A stretch of DNA of 64,000 bases from RGIG1995 sp045652425 (GTDB lineage Bacteria > Bacillota > Clostridia > Oscillospirales > CAG-272). How positions within the stretch are numbered: position 1 is the first letter of the stretch; each line of letters opens with the position of its first letter. This document shows positions 17,238 through 25,517 of this stretch, piece after piece. Made by a program: the position numbers and the translations under genes. The notes under the pieces were generated by a model, which did no database searches, was not told the origin of the DNA, and saw nothing but the letters and a program-made list of their open reading frames with translations. The stretch lies in contig JAZRUG010000018.1 of NCBI GenBank assembly GCA_045652425.1, positions 80,364-144,363 of the forward strand, given 5' to 3'.

Positions 17238-18329
17238 ATGTCAAAAAATTATGATGATTATAAGCCCTTGAATCCTATGCCGCCCCGAAGAAGAAGTAAT
17301 TCATTTCTCTCTTTTGTGCAGTTTTCAATTATTATATTGCTTATTATTGCATTGATTGCGGCAGGGGCGTTTTTTTTAGTTTTGCATAATGATTTTGACG
17401 GTAATGTTATTCCTCCTGAAACATTAGAAACGGTTTCGCCGGATGAGCCGGAAGAAGAACTTCCGTATGAATCTGAAACCTCCGAAAATGTAGGGGTAGA
17501 ATCGGAAGAACCTGATGAGGAAGTTCCGCAGCCGAGCTTGGATATGTATACAGAACTTCAAGTTCCAAAAAATGATATTCATAAAGGTAGTCTTATTTTT
17601 GTCGGCAGCAACTATAAGGTGGTTTATCCTACCGACGAATTGATAACGCTTTTAGGGAATAAAACAACTTCATATTCTATTAGAGATAACAACGTTATTG
17701 TTCACAAAAGTATTTTGACTGACCTTAACAGTATGATGGATGCTTTTAAAACTACGGCTGGTAAAGCAGGTTTGACCGTTTGGAATGCTTTTAGAGATGA
17801 AGAAGTCCAAGCTAAATTATATAATGATTATGTTGCGAATAATGGCGAAGAAGCGGCTAAACAAATTGTTTCCAAAGCCGGTGAAAGCGACCACAATACA
17901 GGTCTTGGCTTTTCGCTGAAAGTTTTTACGGGGGGCGTTGCTTATCAGCTTTGGGAAGTCGAAGGATATGAGTGGCTTCAAGAAAATTGTTATAGTTACG
18001 GTTTTATAGAGCGTTATCCCAAAAATAAGATTGACAGAACTAATATAAATTATTCTTCTGCTTACTATATTCGTTACGTAGGGGTTCCACATGCAGAGAT
18101 TATGAAATCCAAAGATTTTTGTCTTGAAGAATATCTTGCTTTCATTAAAGATTTTTCTTTTGACAAAACACATTATGAATGTACTTTGAATAACGGTGAT
18201 AGTTACGAAATCTATTACGTAAGTGCTGAAACAACCGAAGAAACGGTAAATGTTCCTGTTCCCAAGGATTATGAGTATACAATCTCCGGAGATAATATGA
18301 ACGGTTTTATCGTTACTGTAAAAAAATAA
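17238..18329 (+). CDS. VanY/M15-like membrane-anchored protein, probably non-catalytic
   Basis: 363 residues: a basic N-terminus, one membrane span at about 25-48, an acidic Pro/Glu-rich linker (55-100), then an M15B D,D-carboxypeptidase-like domain (about 150-295) with WNAFRDEEVQAKLY, ESDHNTGLGFSLKV, LQENCYSYGFIERYPKNK and IRYVGVPHA. Active M15B enzymes read SxHxxGxAxD and ExWHxRYVG. Here only His219 of the zinc ligands remains: the Asp position is Ser226, the catalytic Glu is Ser274 and the last His ligand is Tyr277. It therefore looks like a peptidoglycan-binding or regulatory pseudoenzyme facing outside. The rest of the fold is well conserved, so this is not random decay. RBS is GAAGGGAAG. 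Confidence 0.85.
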   Translation: MSKNYDDYKPLNPMPPRRRSNSFLSFVQFSIIILLIIALIAAGAFFLVLHNDFDGNVIPPETLETVSPDEPEEELPYESETSENVGVESEEPDEEVPQPSLDMYTELQVPKNDIHKGSLIFVGSNYKVVYPTDELITLLGNKTTSYSIRDNNVIVHKSILTDLNSMMDAFKTTAGKAGLTVWNAFRDEEVQAKLYNDYVANNGEEAAKQIVSKAGESDHNTGLGFSLKVFTGGVAYQLWEVEGYEWLQENCYSYGFIERYPKNKIDRTNINYSSAYYIRYVGVPHAEIMKSKDFCLEEYLAFIKDFSFDKTHYECTLNNGDSYEIYYVSAETTEETVNVPVPKDYEYTISGDNMNGFIVTVKK

Positions 18330-18330
18330 A

Positions 18331-18380
18331 AAATCCCTTTCAGAATTTGACTTTTTCTGAAAGGGATTTTTTGTTTTTTT
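18331..18380 (+). terminator. Intrinsic terminator of the VanY-like gene
   Basis: Perfect 15-bp arms (18331-18345 and 18355-18369, AAATCCCTTTCAGAA) around a 9-nt loop, then a T-rich run. Confidence 0.9.
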
Positions 18381-18431
18381 AATACAATCGAGAGGATATG
18401 TGGAAAACTTATATCTTCTCTGATTTATCAA

Positions 18432-19289
18432 TTAAGTGTATTTTAAGTTTTCGAAATATATCTTCGGTGTAGTGCCGATATGTTTTTTAAATAATCTGTA
18501 ACCGTAAGATATATCGGTTATACCCACGCATCGACAGGCATCATCGAAAGTTATGTCACGAGTCTTTTTCAGTTCAATGAGCATATGAATCTTTTCTCTT
18601 GCTATATATTGACCTATCGAGGTTCCTTCGACCTTACTGAAAACCGAATTGAGATAGTTGGGAGATTTACCTATTTCCTGCGCAACGTCTGTAAGGGAAA
18701 ATGGTTTTGTTATATTCGCCGAAATATATCTTTTTACTTTATAGCACAAAATGGAAGAAGAAATATCATTTTTTTCAAAAAGTGTACTTTTACATATTTG
18801 TGATATTTCACCTAAAAGACCTAGCGCTGTTATGGCGCAAGCAATAGAGTTGCTCTCGGTAGCATTGTGATCGCTAACAATTTGAATTAATCTTTTTGAC
18901 AGTCTTTTGGTTTCGTCAGATGGGGGGAGATACAAAGGAAGAAGCAATACGTTTTCAGTTGAATTAAAGGATTCGGCTATATTATCTGTCAGGGCACAGT
19001 CGTAGTCCAGTTCAATATCGCAAGTATAGTGCATATGGATTACACCTTTTTCGGCTTTGAACATTGAAGGTCCTGATTTGCGACAAAAAATCAAAAAGCT
19101 TCCTTGGGGGACTCTTTCGTGTTTGCCGTATATCTCAACATCAAAATATCCATTTTTTACATAAACGAGTTCAATTTGGGAATTTGATGTGAAATATTCC
19201 TGGCTGTAATCCTTTTTGGCGAAATAATGAGCAAACTTCACTTTTGGAAGTGATTTTGGAACTATTTTATAATACAACATTGGTATCAC
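18432..19289 (-). CDS. AraC-family transcriptional regulator
   Basis: 285 residues. Residues about 25-100 form a cupin-like sensor (FTSNSQIELVYVKNGYFDVEIYG, VPQGSFLIF) and 185-285 hold two helix-turn-helix motifs of the AraC/XylS type (FSLTDVAQEIGKSPNYLNSVFSKVEGTS and ITFDDACRCVGITDISYGYRLFKKHIGTTPKIY). The gene is divergent from a lipoprotein operon and separated from it by 153 bp that include a palindrome next to a promoter, so it is the likely local regulator. The sensor fold suggests a sugar or similar small ligand; none can be named. Confidence 0.92.
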   Translation of the reverse strand: MIPMLYYKIVPKSLPKVKFAHYFAKKDYSQEYFTSNSQIELVYVKNGYFDVEIYGKHERVPQGSFLIFCRKSGPSMFKAEKGVIHMHYTCDIELDYDCALTDNIAESFNSTENVLLLPLYLPPSDETKRLSKRLIQIVSDHNATESNSIACAITALGLLGEISQICKSTLFEKNDISSSILCYKVKRYISANITKPFSLTDVAQEIGKSPNYLNSVFSKVEGTSIGQYIAREKIHMLIELKKTRDITFDDACRCVGITDISYGYRLFKKHIGTTPKIYFENLKYT

Positions 19290-19332
19290 CTCTTAAGCTC
19301 ATTATACAACATTATAGTTGTTTTGTCCATAA

Positions 19333-19376
19333 AAACATTAAATGTTTATTGAAAAAAATTGAAATTATTGTACAAT
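19333..19376 (+). promoter_or_regulatory. Operator-like palindrome and promoter of the lipoprotein operon
   Basis: A perfect inverted repeat AAACATT-A-AATGTTT (19333-19347) abuts a -35 TTGAAA (19349-19354), with TACAAT (19371-19376) 16 bp further on. An activator site directly upstream of -35 fits the AraC regulator encoded next to it; the link is inferred. Confidence 0.5.
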
Positions 19377-19442
19377 ATAAAATATAGAGTTTAATATTCC
19401 GTTCTTATAATAAGTTTTTTATTGATATGGAGGTAAATTAGC

Positions 19443-20687
19443 ATGAAGAAAATATGGTTGTTTTTATTGGCCTTGGTTTTCTGTATTTCTGTATTGATTT
19501 CCTGTAACTCGAATAAGCCTGTTGAACCCAAAGAAACGCAGGGTGGGGAAGAAGCGTCAGAGAAAGGTGATACTCCGGACGTACCCCAAGGTCATATTCA
19601 TGATTTGACTGATGAAATGAAGTCAAAGGTTTATAAATCAATAGAGTTTGAATTGCCTAAAGATTTGAGGAAAGCGGCTGTTGACTATATGTATGAACAG
19701 GCTTCTGTTGAATGGATATGCGCTGAATCCTTTGGCGTAAAAGAAGAATGGGAACATTGGGGTATCAATCTTGATTTTCAAAAAGATGTAAAATATACAG
19801 GTCAGCCCTATGCAAACTCTCAAGTGAACGTTACACTTTTCAAAAAAGTACTTAAAGACGGTAAATATACTTCACCCTCGACTTCCTGGGATGATGTTCA
19901 TGGTTCGCAGTGTGTTTCTTCCATACTTAACGCTTTGCAACAGTCTTTCATTATTGACGGTTGGTCGTATAGTCTTAACCCCGGAAGTGAGAGCTTTGAC
20001 GGTATTAAGGTTGGTGACTATAAGGTTGATGTGAAACCGGTAAATCAAGAAACACCCACATTAGAAGTTTGCACAAACAACGGTAAAGACGTTATGTTTG
20101 ATGCATATACAAAATTGCAGCCCGGCGATACTATTATTACTGTAAATAGCTGGGTTCATGCTAGAATGGTAGTTGACGTGAACGTAACAAGAAATTCTGC
20201 CGGTATGCTTAATACAAGAAGAAGTGTTGTGAAGTGTGTTGAACAGACCAATGCGTTTGATACTTCAAGATCAGACGTAAAAACAACATGGAGAGTTGAC
20301 AAATCGTATACTTTTGAAGAATTGTTTGAAGATGGTTATTTGCCTGCAACTTATGAAGAGTTCCAGACGGGTATAAGTCATATTCCGTACATCACTCTTG
20401 ATGCTGAAAATAACGCTACCGCACTTGCAAAGAATATGGTTTCAGGGAACGTTCGTTCAAACTATCCGGTAAGATACGTTGTTCTTGAAATATTTAACGA
20501 AAATGGAGAAATTGCAAAAGAGTATACCGTAAGAGGCCTGATGAACGATTATGTATTCGGGCTTAGAAAGTACTCCTACAATTTGTTTGGAAAAGGACTT
20601 GAAAAAGGTAACTATACCTTTGTTATGACTGCAGGTATTGCGGCAGGCGAAGTTGAGTTTGAAAGAATACCTTTTACTGTTGAGTGA
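19443..20687 (+). CDS. Lipoprotein with NlpC/P60-like Cys/His core, paralogue 1
   Basis: 414 residues: lipoprotein signal with lipobox Cys21 (SVLISC), acidic linker to about 60, a core domain (65-300) and a C-terminal beta-rich domain (310-414). The core has GQPY (120-123), Cys157 in GSQCVSS, GD at 228-229, His239 (VHARM) and VEQT (266-269). All of these recur in the next two genes with the Cys-to-His distance kept at 82-83 residues. The order YxGxPY, Cys, GD, His resembles NlpC/P60-like cysteine hydrolases, so a surface hydrolase acting on peptidoglycan or another amide is inferred. This is the most divergent of the three. No direct family match was recognised. Confidence 0.75.
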   Translation: MKKIWLFLLALVFCISVLISCNSNKPVEPKETQGGEEASEKGDTPDVPQGHIHDLTDEMKSKVYKSIEFELPKDLRKAAVDYMYEQASVEWICAESFGVKEEWEHWGINLDFQKDVKYTGQPYANSQVNVTLFKKVLKDGKYTSPSTSWDDVHGSQCVSSILNALQQSFIIDGWSYSLNPGSESFDGIKVGDYKVDVKPVNQETPTLEVCTNNGKDVMFDAYTKLQPGDTIITVNSWVHARMVVDVNVTRNSAGMLNTRRSVVKCVEQTNAFDTSRSDVKTTWRVDKSYTFEELFEDGYLPATYEEFQTGISHIPYITLDAENNATALAKNMVSGNVRSNYPVRYVVLEIFNENGEIAKEYTVRGLMNDYVFGLRKYSYNLFGKGLEKGNYTFVMTAGIAAGEVEFERIPFTVE

Positions 20688-20736
20688 TATTTTGTATTAC
20701 TCAAATTTTAAAAATAATAAAAAAAGAGGTAAAAAC

Positions 20737-21984
20737 ATGAAAAAAATCTTAACATTAATTTTAACACTTTTATTATGTTTGATTTTGGTTGCTTGTAAGG
20801 GGGAAAAAACTCCCAACGGTAACGGAGATGTTCAAAGCGGGGAAACTAATACGCCAGAAATAGAGTCCTCTGAACCTCAGTTACCCGAAGGTGTTAATCC
20901 CGATGATTACTTTAAGTTTGTGAAGTTCGAACTTCCCGAAGGTAGTCTAAGAGAAGCGGCTGTAAACTATATGCGTGAGCAGGCAAATGTTGTGTGGACA
21001 CCGAGTAAAACATTTACATACGGTAATACTTATGAAAACTGGGCGTATAAGCTTACCTATGAAGCAGGTAAAAAGTATCACGGACTTCCTTATACACACC
21101 TTTCTGCTTCTATTGGTGAATTTACAAAACTCCTAAACGAAAACGGTGGAAAATATTCATCTGACTCTGAGAGTGGTAATGAAGTAATGGGGGCTCAGTG
21201 CAACTCCTCTATTTGTCATTCTTTCCAGCAGTTTACCCCTATTGTATGCATGACCTCCAGACAGTATATGCCTTCCTACAAAGATGAGTTTGTAGGAAAA
21301 GTTTGCGGAAACTATAACGTTCCCGACGGCGTTCAGCGCACAATTGATATAATTCAGGCTAATACACAAGAGGCTATTTATGAAGCATACGCTTTGGCTG
21401 ATAAAGGCGACGTTATTATGAGTAATGATGATACCAAAGGCGTTGTTCATGACAGAATGGTTGCTGAAAAAGCTGTTGTTGTAAGGGGTGCTAACGGTAA
21501 GATAAACGCCAACAGAAGTTATCTTGTTACAGTCGAGCAGACAGATACTTTTGATTCTACACGTACTGACGGTGTGAATACGACTTGGTGGATTGACCAT
21601 AAGTATGCATTTTCCAAGCTTTACGAAACCAATTATATTCCCGTAACTTTTGAGGTGTATGAAACAAACAAAGGCGTTGTTCCTTATATTACACTTGACG
21701 AGGAGCCTAATGCTTCAGCACTTTCAAAAGGTGTTGTTAACGGAAACATTGCATCGAATTACCCCGTTAGATACGTACACGTCAGCATTCTTGATGAAAA
21801 CGGAAATCTCGTAAGCAGAGAAGTGCAGCGTAATAACTATGACGTTTTCAAAGTGAATATCAAGAAGTTCTCCGTAAAGCTTTTTGGTGATTTAAAAGCA
21901 GGAAATTATACCTTACTTATTGAAGCGGGAATTTGCCGCGGAGATGCCGAACTTTACAGAACTGATTTTACTTATAATGGTTAA
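20737..21984 (+). CDS. Lipoprotein with NlpC/P60-like Cys/His core, paralogue 2
   Basis: 415 residues starting at ATG 20737 after AAGAGGT; earlier in-frame codons lack an RBS and overlap the previous gene. Lipobox Cys20 (LILVAC) is followed by a Ser/Glu-rich linker. The core repeats GLPY (116-119), GAQC with Cys155, KGD (223-225), His238 (VHDRMVAEKAVV) and VEQTD. The C-terminal segment SNYPVRYVHVSILDENG looks like an Ig-type strand pair. It is closely related to the third copy, with which it shares the 'WTP..TFTYGN..ENWAY' region. It follows paralogue 1 by 49 bp in the same operon. Confidence 0.75.
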   Translation: MKKILTLILTLLLCLILVACKGEKTPNGNGDVQSGETNTPEIESSEPQLPEGVNPDDYFKFVKFELPEGSLREAAVNYMREQANVVWTPSKTFTYGNTYENWAYKLTYEAGKKYHGLPYTHLSASIGEFTKLLNENGGKYSSDSESGNEVMGAQCNSSICHSFQQFTPIVCMTSRQYMPSYKDEFVGKVCGNYNVPDGVQRTIDIIQANTQEAIYEAYALADKGDVIMSNDDTKGVVHDRMVAEKAVVVRGANGKINANRSYLVTVEQTDTFDSTRTDGVNTTWWIDHKYAFSKLYETNYIPVTFEVYETNKGVVPYITLDEEPNASALSKGVVNGNIASNYPVRYVHVSILDENGNLVSREVQRNNYDVFKVNIKKFSVKLFGDLKAGNYTLLIEAGICRGDAELYRTDFTYNG

Positions 21985-22000
21985 TGTTTTGTTAAATCCA

Positions 22001-22029
22001 TTGACAAAATACGGTATTGGGTATATCAT
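22001..22029 (+). promoter_or_regulatory. Internal promoter before lipoprotein paralogue 3
   Basis: TTGACA (22001-22006) and TATCAT (22024-22029) with a 17-bp spacer lie in the 128-bp gap, so the distal genes may be expressed without the first two. Confidence 0.6.
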
Positions 22030-22112
22030 ATAAAATGCGATATATATAGTATCGTTTGGATAAAACGATTTATTTATTGAGTAGAAAAATAATTATATTT
22101 AAGGAGAAACAA

Positions 22113-23384
22113 ATGAAAAAAATCCTACTTTTAGTCTTAGCAATTATTTTGTGCTTTACTTTTGTTGCTTGCGGAAATAAAGGCGGTACAGAAAAGCCTA
22201 ACAATGAAACCGTTGACAACGGCGGAGAACAGACAAATAATCCTGCTGGTGATGATACCCCAAAAGGAAATGCTTTGCCCGAGGGAATAAAGGCGGAAGA
22301 TTTTTATAAATTCGTACAGTTTGAACTTCCCGAAAACTTCAGAGAAGCAGCTGTTGCTCAGATGCGTAAACAGGCGGCAATTGAATGGACTCCCGAGTAT
22401 ACTTTTACATACGGTAACAAGTTTGATAACTGGGGATACGAAAAGACATACGAAGCCGGAGTTAAATATACAGGTCTTCCTTATGGCGCGTTGAACTCTA
22501 ATATGAGTGAGTTCCAGAAGTACCTTGATGAACACAGAGGAAGATATGCTACTATTTCCGATGATGGCTACTATAAGGTTATGGGTACACAGTGTAATAC
22601 TGCGCTTAACCTTTCTTATCAGTTGTTTTACCCGGAAGCTTGTCATGACTCGGGGGCTTATATGCCTTCATATTCAGATAAGTTTATAGGTGTAAAGCTT
22701 GGGGATATAGTTGTTCCCGAGGGCGTAAAGAAGACTCTTGATATCGTTGCTGCAAATACAGAACAAGCGATTTACGAGTCCTATGCTTTGGCTGATAAGG
22801 GCGATCCTATTATGGGTAAAAATGATGAAACTTGGGTTACTCACGTTCGTATGGTTGCCGAAAAAGCAGTTGTTTCAAGAGGTGCTAACGGTCAGATTAA
22901 TCCCAACAGAAGCTATCTTGTATGCGTAGAGCAGACTGACTCGTGGGATCAGACAAGAACTGATATTAAAACAACATGGTGGATGGACCATAAATATACG
23001 TTTGCATCGTTGTATCAGGCAGGTTGGATTGCATCTTCGCTTGACTGCTTTAAGGATAACGTAAGCGTTATTCCTTATCTTGCATTGGATGAAGAGATTA
23101 CGGCAGATATGCTTTCAAAGGGTAACCTTGTAGGTACGGTTTCTTCCGACTATCCCGTAAACTACGTTTATCTCACTATATACAATAAAGCAGGTAAGAT
23201 TGTAAACAGAGTTACTAATATCAACACCTACGAAGGTGATAAGGTTAACTTGAGAAAACACTCATTTAATTTGTTTACCGATAAGCTTACTGTAGGTACG
23301 GACTATACGTTTGTTCTTGAGGCAGGTATTGCAAGCGGAAGCGTAGAGTTTTGTAGAGTTGATTTTACTTATGCAGGCAAGTAA
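22113..23384 (+). CDS. Lipoprotein with NlpC/P60-like Cys/His core, paralogue 3
   Basis: 423 residues from ATG 22113, preceded by AAGGAG. Lipobox Cys20 (TFVAC), Gly/Asn/Pro linker, then the shared core: YTGLPYG (119-125), GTQC with Cys161, KGD (229-231), His244 (VTHVRMVAEKAVV), VEQTD, and WWMDHKYTF. The third polar residue of a possible triad could be the Glu-Gln of VEQT; this is a guess. A beta-rich C-terminal domain closes the protein. The next gene in the operon is a NodB-like protein 58 bp away. Substrate unknown. Confidence 0.75.
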   Translation: MKKILLLVLAIILCFTFVACGNKGGTEKPNNETVDNGGEQTNNPAGDDTPKGNALPEGIKAEDFYKFVQFELPENFREAAVAQMRKQAAIEWTPEYTFTYGNKFDNWGYEKTYEAGVKYTGLPYGALNSNMSEFQKYLDEHRGRYATISDDGYYKVMGTQCNTALNLSYQLFYPEACHDSGAYMPSYSDKFIGVKLGDIVVPEGVKKTLDIVAANTEQAIYESYALADKGDPIMGKNDETWVTHVRMVAEKAVVSRGANGQINPNRSYLVCVEQTDSWDQTRTDIKTTWWMDHKYTFASLYQAGWIASSLDCFKDNVSVIPYLALDEEITADMLSKGNLVGTVSSDYPVNYVYLTIYNKAGKIVNRVTNINTYEGDKVNLRKHSFNLFTDKLTVGTDYTFVLEAGIASGSVEFCRVDFTYAGK

Positions 23385-23442
23385 TAAAAAACAACAATTA
23401 TTTATACTACAATTTTAGTAAAGAATCAAAAGAGGATTTAAT

Positions 23443-24363
23443 ATGAAACAGTATCTTACTTATTTTGTTGACGACACAGTTAGATTTCTTGAAAATCTTA
23501 GCAAAAACAGACCTGCAAGTATTTTTGATGATCCCTACCTCAAGGCTCACAAAGAATTGCACGATAAATATAATTTGAAGGTTCAGTTTAATCTTTTTTA
23601 TGAAACACTTGATAAATCCTGGAACCTTTCAATGATGACAGATGCATATAAGGAAGAATTTCTTGCAAACAAGGACTGGATGAGATTCGGTTTCCACGCA
23701 AGACACGAGCTTCCTGACTGGCCCTATATTAATGCTACTTATGATGAAGTTTGGAAAGATTATACGGATATTGAAAATGAGATAATCAGATTTGCGGGTA
23801 AAGAGATGCTTACCAGAAGCGCAATTATTCACTGGGTTACTATGACCAAAGAGGGTATGATGGCGCTTAAGGATAAGGGGATTGAAATGATGTCCTGTAC
23901 TATGGGCGACAAGGTTGATTTCCCTGAAGCAAGAAGTGTATTTTCTACAGAGCATAATTTTAAGCTTAATGAAAATAAGAATATTCCCGTAAGTGAGGCG
24001 TTTATTAGCCAGAAGACAGGCGGAGCATTTACATTTGGTAACTTTAACCACCTCGATAACGCAGGTGTAGACAAGTACCTCGGAAAGATTCAGATGTATG
24101 TTGAACCCGAGACAGGTATTGCTTTCAACAGATTTGCTTGTATTCTTTTGAATGCAACGAGACTTTCTGATTTTGATCCTATTCTTGAAAATCTTAAAAA
24201 GTATGAACATACTTGCCTTGCTATGCACGAGCAGTATTTCTATGACGATTATTTTGCTTATGAACCTGACTTTGCAGAAAAAGTAGGTTATGCATGGAAA
24301 GCTATGCTTGATGCAGGATTTGAACCAATAAATATTGATGAACTGGTCGACCTTCAGAAATAA
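23443..24363 (+). CDS. NodB-like (polysaccharide deacetylase-fold) protein, paralogue 1
   Basis: 306 residues, no signal peptide. The first strand ends in YFVDD (Asp10, Asp11), where CE4 deacetylases have TFDD; FGFHARHE gives His85 and His88, comparable to the metal-binding HxxxH (here the spacing is one shorter); and a late MHEQYFYDD supplies His262, in the place of the catalytic His. These fit a (beta/alpha) barrel metal hydrolase of the CE4/NodB clan, but I do not recognise the subfamily. A cytoplasmic location suggests a soluble sugar or oligosaccharide substrate. It is co-transcribed with the lipoproteins and followed by a close copy. Confidence 0.72.
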   Translation: MKQYLTYFVDDTVRFLENLSKNRPASIFDDPYLKAHKELHDKYNLKVQFNLFYETLDKSWNLSMMTDAYKEEFLANKDWMRFGFHARHELPDWPYINATYDEVWKDYTDIENEIIRFAGKEMLTRSAIIHWVTMTKEGMMALKDKGIEMMSCTMGDKVDFPEARSVFSTEHNFKLNENKNIPVSEAFISQKTGGAFTFGNFNHLDNAGVDKYLGKIQMYVEPETGIAFNRFACILLNATRLSDFDPILENLKKYEHTCLAMHEQYFYDDYFAYEPDFAEKVGYAWKAMLDAGFEPINIDELVDLQK

Positions 24364-24432
24364 TTAATAAATCAGTATATTATTTGACTCACTAAATTAT
24401 TATAACTGTGATTAAGAAAGGTTAATGGAATT

Positions 24433-25365
24433 ATGAAAAAGTATTTTACTTATTTTGTTGACGACAACATTAGATTTCTTGAAAATCTTACAAAAAACAG
24501 ACCTGCAAGTATTTTTGATGATCCTTATCTCAAGGCTCACAAGGAATTGCATGAAAAGTATGGTTTGAAGGTTCAATTTAACCTTTTCTATGAAACAATT
24601 GATAAATCTTGGAATCTTGCTAAAATGACCGATGCTTATAAAGAAGAATTTCTTGCAAATAAAGATTGGATAAAATTCGGTTTCCATTCAAAGCATGAGC
24701 TTCCTGACTATCCGTATATTAACGCTACATACGACGAGGTTTGGAAGGATTACACTGCAATCGAAAAGGCAATCGAAAGATTCGCAGGTAAAGAAATGAT
24801 TACAAAGAGTCTTGTTACTCACTGGGTAGTAATGACTAAAGAAGGTGTTCAGGCACTTGTTGATAAGGGTGCCAAGATGATGACGTGTACAACAGGTAAT
24901 CGACTTGATTATCCCGAAATCAGAAGCGCATTTTCTACAGAACATAACTTTAATCTTGCGAAAAATAAAGAACTTCCCGTTAGTAAAGCAAGTGTTTGCG
25001 TAAGAGCTACAAACGGACTTTCCGGTATGCCTTGTCTTTGTAACTACAACCATCTTGAAGATAAGGAAGCTGATGAATATTTTGGCAAACTTAAAATGTT
25101 TAAGGATCCCGAAACAGGTATGATTTACAACAGATTTGCAGGTATTACAATGAATGCCGTAAGACTCTGTGATTTCCCCTCAAAATTCGAAGAACTTGTA
25201 AAGCAGGAATATGTTGGTATTCTTATACATGAACAGTATTTCTATGATGATTATTTTGCATACGAACCCGACTTTGCTGACAAGGTTGCATTTGCTTGTA
25301 AGACTCTTCTTGATGCAGGTTTTGAGCATATCTCTATGGAAGACCTTATTGACTTCCAAGACTAA
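24433..25365 (+). CDS. NodB-like (polysaccharide deacetylase-fold) protein, paralogue 2
   Basis: 310 residues, a recent-looking tandem duplicate of the previous gene; the first 50 residues are almost identical. Asp10/Asp11, His85/His88 (GFHSKHE) and His266 (IHEQYFYDD) are all kept, arguing that both copies are active. The region around residues 165-215 differs most and may set specificity. AAGGTT is a poor RBS at a suitable distance. It is the last gene of the operon, ending in a terminator. Confidence 0.72.
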   Translation: MKKYFTYFVDDNIRFLENLTKNRPASIFDDPYLKAHKELHEKYGLKVQFNLFYETIDKSWNLAKMTDAYKEEFLANKDWIKFGFHSKHELPDYPYINATYDEVWKDYTAIEKAIERFAGKEMITKSLVTHWVVMTKEGVQALVDKGAKMMTCTTGNRLDYPEIRSAFSTEHNFNLAKNKELPVSKASVCVRATNGLSGMPCLCNYNHLEDKEADEYFGKLKMFKDPETGMIYNRFAGITMNAVRLCDFPSKFEELVKQEYVGILIHEQYFYDDYFAYEPDFADKVAFACKTLLDAGFEHISMEDLIDFQD

Positions 25366-25385
25366 TTTTACAATTGGCGTAAAAA

Positions 25386-25436
25386 GGGAGACTACCCCAC
25401 GTAAAATTTGGGGTGTCTCTCTTCGTTTTTTTTGTT
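25386..25436 (+). terminator. Intrinsic terminator of the lipoprotein/NodB-like operon
   Basis: Stem 25386-25399 with 25409-25421 (GAGAC/GTCTC and ACCCCA/TGGGGT with one bulged T) followed by CTTCGTTTTTTTTG. Confidence 0.85.
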
Positions 25437-25447
25437 ATATTTAACTA

Positions 25448-25476
25448 TTGATATATTCTTTTTGTTGGTATATAAT
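25448..25476 (+). promoter_or_regulatory. Promoter of the AEC transporter gene
   Basis: TTGATA (25448-25453), 17-bp spacer, TATAAT (25471-25476). Confidence 0.7.
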
Positions 25477-25517
25477 TACCGACGGATGTTTTTTAGTAAA
25501 ATTTATGAGGTTAAATA

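Noticed and set aside
19443..23384. Transglutaminase-type assignment for the three lipoproteins.
   Set aside because: The Cys-to-His distance of 82-83 and the GD before His fit NlpC/P60 better than the roughly 35-40 residue spacing of transglutaminases; still only inferred.
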